Of a DNA stretch of 64,000 nt, positions 53,970-64,000 are shown piece by piece (positions within the stretch are counted from its first letter, which is position 1; each line of letters begins with the position of its first letter). The notes under the pieces are model-generated. The model saw only the letters and a program-made list of their open reading frames with translations, was not told the origin of the DNA and searched no databases. A program made the position numbers and the translations under genes. The stretch spans positions 1,240,001-1,304,000 of the forward strand of contig JAEILZ010000007.1 of the NCBI GenBank assembly GCA_018873225.1, read 5' to 3'. Source of the stretch: [Phialemoniopsis] sp. UDSM-2020 (lineage: Eukaryota; Ascomycota; Sordariomycetes; Thyridiales; Thyridiaceae).

Positions 53970-55039
53970 TTACAAAACCAAAGCGGCCGCTATGCTGAGC
54001 CCCAAGAAGCTCATGAAGCCCGTGCTCGTGACAATGCCAGCTCCAGACATCTTTGTGACCAGTGGCGGCATAGTGTACGTGGGCGTTGGAGCGCCCACAG
54101 TGGTGTTGGACTCAAGCGTGATATTGTCTGGCTTGATGCCGGTAGCTTTGCCTCCCAGATACCAGCTTCCAATGTCGGTCAACTTGCCATATGAGTTCAG
54201 AAAGGCAACATTGATACCGACGTTGGAAGTGGACGATCTAAAAGCACCGAAATATGAGTAGTGCGTCACATTGCTGGTGATGAGGGTCAGTTTTGATCAT
54301 GATAAATGAGGTCCATTGTGAGTCAGACTTACTCATTGTTGTCCATCCATGTAACAGCCGTCTGAAAGAACTCCTGTGTGTCTTTCAGAGTGGCATCGTT
54401 GAGCGCGAACTCGGTCACCCAGATCTTCTTGCCCGGGTAAAGGTCCAACACGTCTTTGATGTGGCTCGCCAGACCGTCGAAGCTGCCGTACCAATGGATA
54501 GGGATGAAGTCAAACGTGCATCCTCCATCGCATGCAACCTCGAACGCCTCCAGCCATGCGAACCCGGACGAGCCACCTGTGACACCAGGTGCTCCGAGAT
54601 GCACGCCCAACTTCCGCAGGGGCTCGAGCTGCCTCTTCCAGTACTTTGCCGCGTCCGTCGGGTCGATGTTACTACCACCAGTCTCGCCCGTATTATCGGG
54701 CTCGTTGAAGCCCATGACATATGTAATGTTGTCACCGCGAACGATCTGCGCCGTGACGTTCTCCAGAAAGCTCGTGTCGGTGAAGCTGGGCGGCGCACCC
54801 CAGAGCATAGGGATGAACTCGAGCTGCGTCTTGTTGATGTACTCTTGGCTGGGATACGGCTGATAGTTGTAGTACCACGTCATGTCGGAGCCCTTCTGAA
54901 TCCATAGCGCATTGTCCTCCGGGAAGTTGGCGTTGGGGATGTAGACCAATCCTCGCTTTGGTGATGTGTGAAATGTTGCATTGACATCTGCTGTCGCCAG
55001 CAAGGGCAGTAAGCCCGCGAGCAAGAGTATGAACAGCAT
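53970..55039 (-). CDS. GH128 endo-beta-1,3-glucanase, GPI-anchored, 336 aa
   Basis: Exons 55039-54333 and 54273-53970 with a 59-bp intron (GTAAGT...CCAG). Signal peptide about residues 1-17. The GH128 (Asl1-like) core shows the likely acid/base Glu in VMGFNEPD and the nucleophile Glu in IWVTEFAL, with YWKRQLEPLR and HWYG in between. The end has a Ser/Gly region and a hydrophobic tail (FLGLSIAAALVL), a GPI signal. GH128 enzymes cut beta-1,3-glucan, so it probably remodels the wall at the cell surface. All key residues are present. Confidence 0.88.
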
Positions 55040-56419
55040 GATTACCGTGGTGTGTTGGGATGAGAGATTCTCGTCAACATCACCGTCGTCAAGATTTCAT
55101 GGAGGTACACGATAAGCTTCAAGCTACGAGTAGTGCAGTGGTGATAAGTCGGGTCGATAGCCGGGGGCGACATGTCAGAGGTCCGCCACTGAGTCGACAG
55201 CCGTGCACACATGGGCTGTCGGACTCAGACCGATGGGGCTCGCCTCTGTCCAGAAGCAGAGTCAAGCACAGGCGACCAAAGACCTCGACCCAACAGCTCG
55301 GTGGCCGCGAGCCGCTCCCAGCTTGGCAGCTGTCATCGATTCTCACTGTTTGGGACACATCGCTGGAATCGAGACCAAGAAGAGTCATTCCTCCAAGACA
55401 TGCGAATCTGAGACAACACGTTACGACAGAGGACGGCCGAACCACTCGAATGGGAATAATATCAGGAAATGTATGCGAGGCTAGCTCGGCGCTAAGGCGA
55501 GGGCCGGTCTGGCATGTGTCTCGCTATAGTGCTGAAGAATGTGAGACAACGCTCTGGTTTTTCACTCACACCTCCTCGGACTATGTACGAATGCGTTAAA
55601 CGAGAGAGAAAACATTGCAAATGGATTGCTCAACAAAGGATTCTGCGTCGCTGCAACTGGAGCCGAGTCATTCCAGCCCCTGACGGCAGATGTTCTGCCC
55701 CTGTAAGCCACGAGCTCCCAAGAGCTTGGCTCAGCTTGTTCGGCGCTCGGCATCGTCCCAGAAAATCAATTTCTGGAAGGTAGTCCCCGAAGTTTGTCTC
55801 ACGTGGTCTCACCGTCTGGAGATTTATGAAGGTGTGAAATCTCTTCACCGAAAAGGTGTGGTCGAGGCCATCGGGGGACCTGATCGCGATGTGCCAGCGG
55901 TTTTTACCTCTGCGCCAGCAGATCTTTGGCCTCGAAGCGCGCTGTGTCTTGATTACCGCGGGTCTATGATATCAAGTGTATAGTATACTGCAGATCGTCT
56001 CCATGATGCAATGTAAGAGTAAACAAGGTAACTTCCGTCGGGCTCGTGCTTGTTGACACCGGCGTGGCCCCAATGGCCTAAGCAGCCCTCCTGGAATGTG
56101 CGAGTGGGGTCGGTCGAGTCATGGACCAGAAGGGGAAACTGTGGCTGCCCATCTCCCGTTGCGGCTCTGCCCTCCCACCCACGCCTCCCGCGTGGTGAAT
56201 GAAGGGTGCCTGCGCCGTCGTCAGCGGCGTGTGGTGACACAAGCTCAATATGGACAACAGGCGACCATGCCAGTGAAATTGGGTATCATCAAAGGTGCAG
56301 TTGGTATTAGATGTGTCTAGTAAAACCGAAAGCAAACGCCCCGTGATATGCGTGTCTATGAACTCCTGTCCCGTAGTAATGCTCGCTTGAATGACAAAGA
56401 AGTAGTAGTGAAATGCAAT
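55040..56419. other. Intergenic
   Basis: About 1.4 kb: promoter of the GH128 gene and 3' side of the GH16-like gene, both on the minus strand. No supported feature. Confidence 0.4.
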
Positions 56420-58083
56420 TCACTCAAAGCCCGAAAGGTCGGTGGCGTCGTCGTCGCACTGCTGGTACATGGACACCTTGTCCACAATCAGCTCACCGTT
56501 ACCGGGCTTCGACCATGTTGGGCCCCATTGGGACCTGGCATCCCAAAAGTCCTTGCGGGGCTTCAGAGATGCGTCGGCCCAAGGCTTGTCCTGCACGCCG
56601 TCACCGAACCAGCCAGAGGTGCCACCAACGGTGACTGCCAGGATCAGATAGAAGGGGCGGTCGAAGGGGGTTGCATGGCTGGCTCCCTTCCTGCCGCTCC
56701 AAGGATCAATGATTTTGGATCCGTTCTTGTAGGTAGGACCATAACCACCCAGGCCGAAAAAGTCCTGGTTGAATTTGACATACTCGACCTGCGCCAAACG
56801 GCTGTCGACCCATGTAAAGAGGTAGTCCTTGGTCCACTCGACGCCAAACTTGTGAAACTCGCTGCCCCAAGTGCGATGCAGGGCATTGCGCACGGCGTTG
56901 GTGGACTGCCAGCGATCGGTGGTTGGGTCAGGACCCCAATGAAGGGAGCTCTGGAGGAGCTGGTTGCCCTCTCCGTTGCCGTAGGTGTAGTTGTTGCCAC
57001 GGAACATGCCGATATCAATCTCACCGGACGCCGGCCAAGCACCGTAGTAGTCCTCGGCTGGGAACATCATGAGCTGCGAGAGGAGCCAGTCACCTTGGGC
57101 GACCTTGGCCGTGATGTCGATGCGGCCATATCGGATGACGTGGAACTTCTTGGTGCTGATGCGGCCCGACTTGACAGGCTGGACAATGTCACCAGCCGTG
57201 AGATTGGCCTTGAGGATGCAGTCGTCAGGCGACGTCGAAGTGCAAGTGCCGTCAGCGGTCAGGTTGACGAGCCGAGTGTTTTGGATATAAGTCTCATCCC
57301 AGATGGTGGGCTTGATGACGAGTTGCCCGTCACGGATGAAGACGTTCTCGTCGCCATTGGTGGTCATCTCAAAGCTGCCGCCACTGTAATGAATGTCAGT
57401 AACTGTGCATGGATCCAAGTGCTTGTCAAGTAGACTTACCCAAAACCACCAGTCTCAACCTCCTTTGTCCAGATACTCGAGTTGAACCCTTCCGCAAAGT
57501 CGTCGATGAAAACTGTGCAGTATTTGTGATTCGAGATGGAGCTCCAGCCTCTGTAAGAAAGGAAGGCGATCATGATGGCGCCGACAGCAAAGCCGATGCA
57601 GGGGATAAGAGTGATCCATATGCCGCGAGGATCCTTCTCTCTGAGCTCGGGTCGGTCAATGGTGCCCTTCTTAATGCGTCGTGACCTGAAGTACGGCCGA
57701 GGGTTATATGTCTTGGCACTCGCGATAGAGTGGTTTGCTGAAAGATATCTGGAATGCCTCAGGCGTGGGCTGGCGACGCTGAAGCGATCATCTTGTGAGG
57801 GTAGATGGGGGACACTGAAGGACTGGAAGCAATTGCCGCCCCTCGAGGTGTCAATCTCATTGAAACCGAAATCGAAGCCATGGCCCGGAGACTGAACACC
57901 GGGGGAGTGCAGGCCAGGGGAGAGCAGTCCAGGCGACTGCAGGCCGGGAGACTGTAAACCCGGAGACTGTACACCTGATTGCAGGCTGGGAGGTTGGATA
58001 GTAGGAGTCCGGGGGATACGGCTGCCAGTGCTGCCGTTCCTTGATACGGGTGCCTTTACACTGCTCGTTCTTGATACAGCCAT
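56420..58083 (-). CDS. GH16-like membrane protein with altered active site, 535 aa
   Basis: Exons 58083-57440 and 57383-56420 with a 56-bp intron. The cytosolic N-terminus has seven or so QSPG-type pentapeptide repeats (residues 35-66). A single TM span (IWITLIPCIGFAVGAIMIAF) makes it a type II membrane protein, and a GH16 beta-glucanase fold lies outside (YGAWPASGEIDI...RGNNYTYGNG, LHWGPDP, FHKFGVEWT). The canonical catalytic motif is E-x-D-x-x-E; here the sequence is GEIDIGMFRG, so nucleophile Glu and Asp are kept but the acid/base Glu is Met. It is probably a non-hydrolytic glucan-binding protein or an unusual transglycosylase, comparable in principle to inactive GH16 glucan-recognition proteins. 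Confidence 0.85.
57880..57985 (-). repeat. Tandem 15-bp units encoding (L/V)QSPG
   Basis: Seven or so 15-bp copies in exon 1 of the GH16-like gene encode LQSPG, LLSPG, LHSPG and VQSPG. Each carries an SP dipeptide, a possible proline-directed phosphorylation site in the cytosolic tail. Confidence 0.75.
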
Positions 58084-59484
58084 GTTGTCTGATAACTGGC
58101 CTCAAGAGCTTGAATGGATACTGGAGATGAAGTGGAGAGAGAGGAGAACAAGAGCTCAGTTGCCCAGAAACCGGGGTAAGCTACTACGGGGGCTATTGTA
58201 TTATCTATCTCCAGGGAAGGGGACCACTTCCGACTCCATAAATGGAGCCATACAGGGAAGCAGACAATGGAAAATTCTTCGATGCCCGGATTGAGCTGCT
58301 AACATTACGTCGAGTCCCAAAGGGGACGGGCATCTTGTCGGGTCGGGTGGGATCGGTGGGACCATCTATGAGGTAGCTAGGTAGCTGTCATGGCCTGGCC
58401 TGTCAACATGTCAACACCAAGCGGAGATCTTCCCCAGGCGCCAGGCCATTACAGTACAGGTGACATTGACGATGGAGGGGTTTTCCCCGACAGAGTGGAC
58501 ATTAGCCGCGCCAAGGGGGATCCACGTGTAGTGAGGGAGAACATGGGATGCCTGCCGAGGAGACCAACCTCTGCATACCATTGCGACGGGTCTGGATATC
58601 TCGCAAGACTTCCCAGAAGAGCAAAGGATGTCTCAGTGAGACAATGCAGAGTTTTTACCAGAGCTCCCTGCTTTGGGAAGCTAGTCCGCTTCTCGCCTCG
58701 GTTGGGTTTACCAGGGTTTACCATTCACATCTCCTGACCGGGTCATGACAGCACACTGCCTACCATCCCAACTTACTCGGAATTTGGCACTGCTTCGCAC
58801 CAATTACTAACACATTCTGACAAGGTGTGGCGTGGCGCCTGACAGCTCAACAGCTTTTCCCTGGGAATAATATAAAGGAAATAAAAGCTTTTGCGCCATG
58901 CTTTTAGCGCCGACCCGAGCACGAGGATGGTCGGGAAGCCACCGACGTAAAAATCAGGCACTGAAGCCCTGACTCGAGCATCAGCAGTTAGGCTAACAAC
59001 GCCCTGACAAGCGCCACATTGGCAGAGGAAAGAGAGCGAGGGGGAAAAGAGGGTGGCACGGGTAGGAAGGGGAAACACAACAATGGCTTGCTGGAATGTC
59101 ACTAGCGACGGAGGACCCTGCGGCACTTGCTGCTGACTTGCTGACTTAGCAAGCTCATTTTCTTTAGTTGAATTGAGCTGGACTCAATTGCTGATGCGAG
59201 TGGCCGAAAGTTTGTGCTACGCCGGGTCGCTCGGATAACCCGGGACTGGCGGCGTTTACGCCTCCGTGACCCTCCGCACAACCGTATCGCAACGTCATAA
59301 TTCTGCATCTGTATGGCAAATAGTGCTTGACAATTGAGCATCACGCGCATTTCTGGAAGTCAAATGTATAGGGCCCCGAATTGAATTAATACCGGTACAA
59401 CTCCGTTTCCAGGCCTGGCCGGGCTTCCACTGCTTCCGGTACAATTGTACGCACAGCTCGACTCACGCAGAGAACCACCCCAAA
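58084..59484. other. Intergenic, divergent promoters
   Basis: About 1.4 kb between the GH16-like gene and the Zn2Cys6 gene, transcribed apart. Short frames occur on both strands but none has motifs or splice support. Confidence 0.4.
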
Positions 59485-62130
59485 ATGTCCCATCCGGCAG
59501 CAGACGAGCCCATATTGCGGCGGAAACGAGTTGCAAAGGCGTGCCAGACATGCCGACTCATGAAGTCCAAGGTCAGTAGCGCATCTGACGCTTGTCAGGC
59601 CCCCAAGTCGACCAGGGATTGTAGGGCAGAGAACGCGAGCACACGCGATCGAGCTCCGCACAGTTGGACCCGCTTCCCACACAAGCGCATGAATGATGAC
59701 TCGGGAGCTTTCCTGCCCTTCTAGTGCGACGGCCGCCGTCCGGCCTGCGGACGCTGTACCGGTTACGGTTATGCGTGCGCATATCCGGAGACGGGGAGGC
59801 GGCCCCGGGTGGCTCCCCTGCCCATCGCCACGCCGCCATCGCAGCCGTCGACGCCGGCGACCAAGTCTACCAAGGTATCGACCGGCAATCTGCGAGGCGC
59901 CGTACAAGAATACGAAGATCTGATCCAACGCATCCTTCCTTTGCTGCCGGATGCGGAGCGCGGACAGGCTGAGAGCGACTATGCCTCGGCGAGCGAGAAG
60001 ATGGAGGAAGCCTTCTCTACGTTGGCCATGTCCACGCCATCCACGACCGCACCCTTGGTGTATACCGGCATTCCGCGGCTCAGGCCTGCTAGTTCCCCGG
60101 TCCCATCGCGGAGGTATCACGGAGAAGTGAGTGACGTCCGGTTCTTCAACCACGTCAAGCATGTTCTCCGGGAGAAGAGCGTTCCGGAACGGCTCGAGGA
60201 CGACATCGACAGCTACGAGCAGGACGATGTGGCCGACCAGGCGGAAACTCCGGAGTTGTTCCTTGAGTTACCTCCACCAGAGGTAGCAGATGAGTACCTA
60301 GATGTGTATTTTCTAACCATTCATGCTGCGTACCCTTATATCCCAAGATCGTCATTTCTGTCTACCTATCGCCGAATCCGAGATACGGGAAGAATAGATG
60401 GCGTTGACCCATCTTGGCTCGGTCTCTTGTGTAAGCTTGATACTCCTTTCTTCCTCATTTTGTAGGTGCTGAATGAACAGACACGATCTTGGCAATCGGC
60501 GCCTATTACGTCTCCTTCCCGGGCAAGAGAGCCGATACTGCTCATGAGCATCTTTTTCACAAGGCACTTGCCATAACGAACAGTGATGTGACGAGGAATT
60601 CGGTTCATCATGTCTCCTTCTTACTAGCCCAATGCTTTTATCTCCTTGCTGTCTGCCGGACGGATAGGTTTGTTCTCGTCCATACTTGTTGTTATCAAAT
60701 CACTGACACTAGGAAGATGCTGGAACACTCTGGGGCTTGCTGTGCGTGTGGCTCAGAGCATTGGACTACATGTCGGCAGCGGCGACTCGGCAGCGCTCAG
60801 TGCTCATGAGCAGCTCCAGGCAGAGACGCGACATCGTACATGGTACTCACTCTACGTTCTCGATCGCCTGCTCGCGCTTCAGCTGGGAAGACCACCTGCG
60901 ATCCATGACGAAGACTGCCACTCGCCTTTGCCCTCTAGGATCGACGGATTTGACGTCGATTGGGATGGCGATCTTTGGCCCACAGTAGCAGATGGAGAAG
61001 CATCCGCCGGCGACTACTTTCTTTGCATGATCAGCTTCTCGAGGATAATGGGCCATGTACTCCGTGACTTGTATAGCCCACGTCAGAACAGGACAACATC
61101 CGACGAGCTGATGAGCACGAAGCGGCTCGATCACTCTCTGCTGGAGTGGAAGTGGAGTCTGCCAAGGACCCTCAGATTTGACTTTGGCCATGCGTTTGAA
61201 ACGTCAGTGACTTTTAAACGACAGGTTAGTCCCATGTTGATCACCAAACACCTGTTACAGATGATCGTCTGCTAACGATGATGATGCAAGCGAAATATGC
61301 TTGCGATCAAGTTTCACCACCTCCGCGCCCTGATCCACCGGCCCTACCTATGCCTCCCGCTCCTCCGGCACCCGTCTGACGACGCCGTCAACACTCCGGC
61401 TACATCCCTCTCAGACCAGGATGCAGCCCTGATTGACAGATACGAGCGCGTCTGCGTGTCCGAGGCCAAAGCTACCGCGCACCTACTGCACAACGTCGTA
61501 AGCGAGCGCGACCTCGTCCATGACTTTCCCTGGTGGCAGATGATATCATGTCTGATCTGCGCCAGCTCCATCTTGCTGGTCGCGAGCGTGTTTGTGGCGA
61601 CCCACCGAGACGGGGACGTCCATCAGCCCCACCACCACCACCAGGGCTGCGAGGTTCTCGACGCAACAGCCCTGAAGGAGGACGCCGAGACGTGCATGAA
61701 GGTGTTCGAGGCTCTCAGCTCTAATTCGGAGGGCGCGCGCATCGCCAGAGACATGATGACCAGGCTCAAGGAGCGCGGGGCCAAGTGGAGCAGGTCTGGA
61801 GCTGAAGGGCTGGGCCCACCGGCGAACGTCATGCGCGAGTCAGTCAAGGACGAGACTGGTGCTGAGGGCCCCAGCAGCGAAGATCACCTGCAAGATGCCT
61901 CGGGTGTGGGCATGGGACTGCACATCCCTGCGCAGCACTCGCTGTATCATCATGGAGCCGCCTATGTCGGGTCGGCGCTCGATCAGCTGCAGCCGCTGGC
62001 ATCTGGCCAGACACCGCATTTCGTAGACCCGTTTGAGTGGCCTTCGGAGATTGGGGACTCAATGGCGTGGTCTGCGCAGTTCTTCGATGCTGTGCAGGGT
62101 GGTCATGACGGCTCTGGAGGTTTCGTGTGA
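59485..62130 (+). CDS. Zn(II)2Cys6 transcription factor, 775 aa
   Basis: Five exons: 59485-59571, 59725-60430, 60481-60667, 60717-61224 and 61291-62130. Intron 1 is long (153 bp); the others are 49-66 bp. The acceptor of intron 3 (ACTAGGAAG) is chosen because it alone restores RCWNTLGLAVRVAQSIG. The zinc cluster is residues 20-47 (CQTCRLMKSK, then CDGRRPACGRC). The central Fungal_trans domain has YFLTIHAAYPYIPRSSF, AVRVAQSIGLHVG, and RTWYSLYVLDRLLALQLGRP, all typical. A His-rich patch (residue region encoded near 61620) precedes an acidic C-terminal end. It lies next to the NLR gene; target genes unknown. Confidence 0.88.
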
Positions 62131-62752
62131 CTTAACAGGCGCGTGACTTAGTGAATTTCCCAGGCCAGCCTTCTATATTTATACATACAATGGGTTATGA
62201 GTTGTCAAACAGTGTGCCATATGGTATATATGGTAGTATTATCTCTGGCTTTGGCCATCAGGCCGAAACAGTGCAAGGATTCAAACTTCTTGTGTTTTTA
62301 GCTGCACGACACAGTTCGATTATTCTGTGCCTGCATGGCGCATATGTGAGGCATCAATGTTGGCGCCTCGCCAAACTCTATCAAACAATCAAGAAACCAT
62401 GATTTAGACTGTTCACGACGCCAGACACCTTAACCAGATCATGCATTGCATTCCAGTCCAGTTCATTTCGATCCATGCTGTCAACTTCGATCATAGATTG
62501 CATGGTCCTCAAAGGTTGGACATGTTACACGGAATACCCCTTCGACAACCCCTCATTAAAGAGCCAATCATTCATGAGATGATCCCTGTTTGTTTTTCAG
62601 CCCAGCCTTTGGTCAGGGCTTGTGGTCGCTTCCTCTTTCTCTGCGACTGAAATGCCGCATAACTTCGATTCCCGGTCCAAGGTCTAGATATCCCTTCATT
62701 CAGAATCTCAGACGGAGCAGTCTATGCGGGTTGAACGTGGATCAGAGACAAG
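62131..62752. other. Intergenic
   Basis: 622 bp between the regulator and the NLR gene, same strand. No gene seen. Confidence 0.4.
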
Positions 62753-64000
62753 ATGAAGGCTCTTCTCGATGCGCTTAGTCTTGCGAACTCTGTCACGCAG
62801 TTCGTCGACTTGGCGAGCACAATCGCCAACGTACGAAATGAGGTACCTGAAACCAGCTCGTGTATAGGCCTCAATAACCTCAGCGACCTAACGTCTGACT
62901 TCACCGATATCGGTTCAATCGTGGCCAGTGACCTTCGGTCCTTTCGCACCGAGGCTGCTCAGGAGCTGTCGGAGGAGGACAAAAGCCTCTGCGACCTAGC
63001 ACAGCAATGTGTCAATATTTCTTCAGAGCTTTGTGCGGGATTGAAAAGCCTCGTCATCGCCAATCTAGGCACGAGGCGCATGTGGCAGACTTTCAATGCC
63101 GCGTTCGAGGAGGTCTGGGGCAGCGAGCGTACAAAAGCATTCTCAAAAATGCTGTCGTATATTCAGTACCAGCTGACCTCGAAACTGTTGTTGACGATCA
63201 ACGCGCGTTCCAGGGCTCGCGCCGACGACCAGGAGCCTATCGATCAGGTTCAAAGCGAGGTTGTTGAAGCCGTAACCATCAATCGCAAGACTGAGGGACA
63301 CCGTCAGATAATACTCGCCGCTATTCTGACAACACGAGGTGGTCCTTCGGTCGGCATAGCAGCCCAGCCAGAGTTGATGCCTGATGGCTGGGCGATTTCA
63401 AGCTTCAAGCGCCAAACATCGACACTATTCAGGAGGACCAGCGATCATAAAAGGCCGGTGGCAGAATTGCCAGACCTCGAGACTGAGTTGGCAATCGACT
63501 GCAGCAAGCTTGTCCTAGAAGCTCTCTCTGTCACAGATGTGGCACATTGCCGGCAGACGATACCCTCTGACCATGAGCAACCGTTCGAATGTGTTTGGGA
63601 AGCGGCATCCGATAAAGATGACAAAAACAGCTTTCTGGACTGGCTTGAAAGTGGCGCCGGTTGCTATTGGATTTCGGGAAAGGCAGCATGTGGGAAATCC
63701 TTTCTCATGCGATATTTGCGGCAAGATCAAAAAGCAATCCAGGCTTTGAGGGATTGGGCGAATGCTGAACCTCGTCCTACCAAAGCTTCCGTGATGGACG
63801 TCATCTACGCACCGCCGATCGGGGTAGTGCGTGTACGGGCCGAGGAAGCAGTCCCTTCTCAATCGATCATCGGCTCGTTCTATTTCTCGTATGCCGGCTC
63901 GTCTCTCCAAAGGTCAGAAGCTGGTCTCCTCCGGGGACTTCTGCACGAGGTCATCACTTCTCGGCCTTCATTCGCGCCTGTACTATTCCCTGAAATATGT
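62753..64000 (+). CDS. NACHT-type NLR (STAND) protein, 5' part, at least 416 aa, runs off the window
   Basis: An uninterrupted frame from ATG 62753 to the last base (416 codons, no stop). The helical N-terminus (MKALLDALSLANSVTQFVDLAS) is the type found on many fungal NLRs with a DUF7791-style NACHT. The nucleotide-binding start is clear: FLDWLESGAGCYWISGKAACGKSFLMRYL-like, cited here as WISGKAACGKS (Walker A, about residues 303-313), then SFYFSYAGSSLQRSEAGLLR, the conserved block after Walker A in this group. Such proteins act in non-self recognition and programmed cell death; the C-terminal sensor domain lies outside the window. It is partial only because of the window edge; no disabling change is seen. 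Confidence 0.87.
   Translation, partial: MKALLDALSLANSVTQFVDLASTIANVRNEVPETSSCIGLNNLSDLTSDFTDIGSIVASDLRSFRTEAAQELSEEDKSLCDLAQQCVNISSELCAGLKSLVIANLGTRRMWQTFNAAFEEVWGSERTKAFSKMLSYIQYQLTSKLLLTINARSRARADDQEPIDQVQSEVVEAVTINRKTEGHRQIILAAILTTRGGPSVGIAAQPELMPDGWAISSFKRQTSTLFRRTSDHKRPVAELPDLETELAIDCSKLVLEALSVTDVAHCRQTIPSDHEQPFECVWEAASDKDDKNSFLDWLESGAGCYWISGKAACGKSFLMRYLRQDQKAIQALRDWANAEPRPTKASVMDVIYAPPIGVVRVRAEEAVPSQSIIGSFYFSYAGSSLQRSEAGLLRGLLHEVITSRPSFAPVLFPEIC

Noticed and set aside
56348..57433. 361-codon open frame antisense to the GH16-like gene
   Set aside because: The minus-strand frame has a complete GH16 fold, TM span and intron signals; the plus frame has none.
1..64000. CRISPR arrays, bacterial operons, rRNA or tRNA genes
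   Set aside because: No direct-repeat/spacer array and no rRNA-like stretch. I could not identify a tRNA by eye; a tRNAscan run would be decisive.

Overview
The window looks like the nuclear genome of a filamentous ascomycete (Pezizomycotina, most likely Sordariomycetes; the species is not determined). The evidence is short GT...AG introns of about 47-85 bp with CTRAY-like branch points, four Zn(II)2Cys6 regulators, a fungal NACHT-type NLR, GPI-anchored cell-wall glycosidases, and a Ty1/copia retrotransposon riddled with CpA-to-TpA changes typical of repeat-induced point mutation (RIP). Exon structures were built by hand from splice signals; each joined model closes in frame.

Region by region. 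1-8.4 kb: a kinase-like gene on the minus strand is split by a 5754-bp copia element (153-bp LTRs, 5-bp target duplication). Taking out the element and one copy of the duplication restores a single 540-codon frame. 9.4-15.3 kb: an orphan gene, a Zn2Cys6 regulator, a secreted protein of unknown function and a 130-aa six-cysteine secreted protein (effector candidate). 15.8-25.5 kb: six neighbouring paralogues (here called CRM-A to CRM-F) made of a Cys module, C-x-C-x(1-2)-C-x-C ... C-x2-C-x4-[C/H], that I do not recognise as a named family. Most end in a module whose last ligand is His, one copy has a lone in-frame TAG, and one carries an expanded tandem-repeat linker. This is the best candidate for an undescribed family in the window.

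26.1-28.3 kb: a complete dynamin-like GTPase. 29.1-44.5 kb: a compact set of metabolic genes consisting of a zinc alcohol dehydrogenase, an SDR, a CYP504-like P450, an amidohydrolase, a Dal5/allantoate-type permease, two Zn2Cys6 regulators, a C45 (isopenicillin N acyltransferase-like) enzyme and a cytochrome b5. Three divergent promoters and a shared 12-bp element suggest co-regulation. With no PKS, NRPS or terpene backbone enzyme present, import and catabolism of an N-acyl or aryl-acetyl compound is more likely than biosynthesis (inference).

45.7-58.1 kb: an orphan protein, a GPI-type protein, a 1096-aa gene that joins a dynamin-type GTPase domain to a membrane GT2 glycosyltransferase in one frame, a GPI-anchored GH128, and a membrane-anchored GH16-like protein whose acid/base glutamate is replaced. 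Several of these relate to cell-wall glucan. 59.5-64 kb: a fourth Zn2Cys6 regulator and the first 416 codons of a NACHT-type NLR that runs off the window end.
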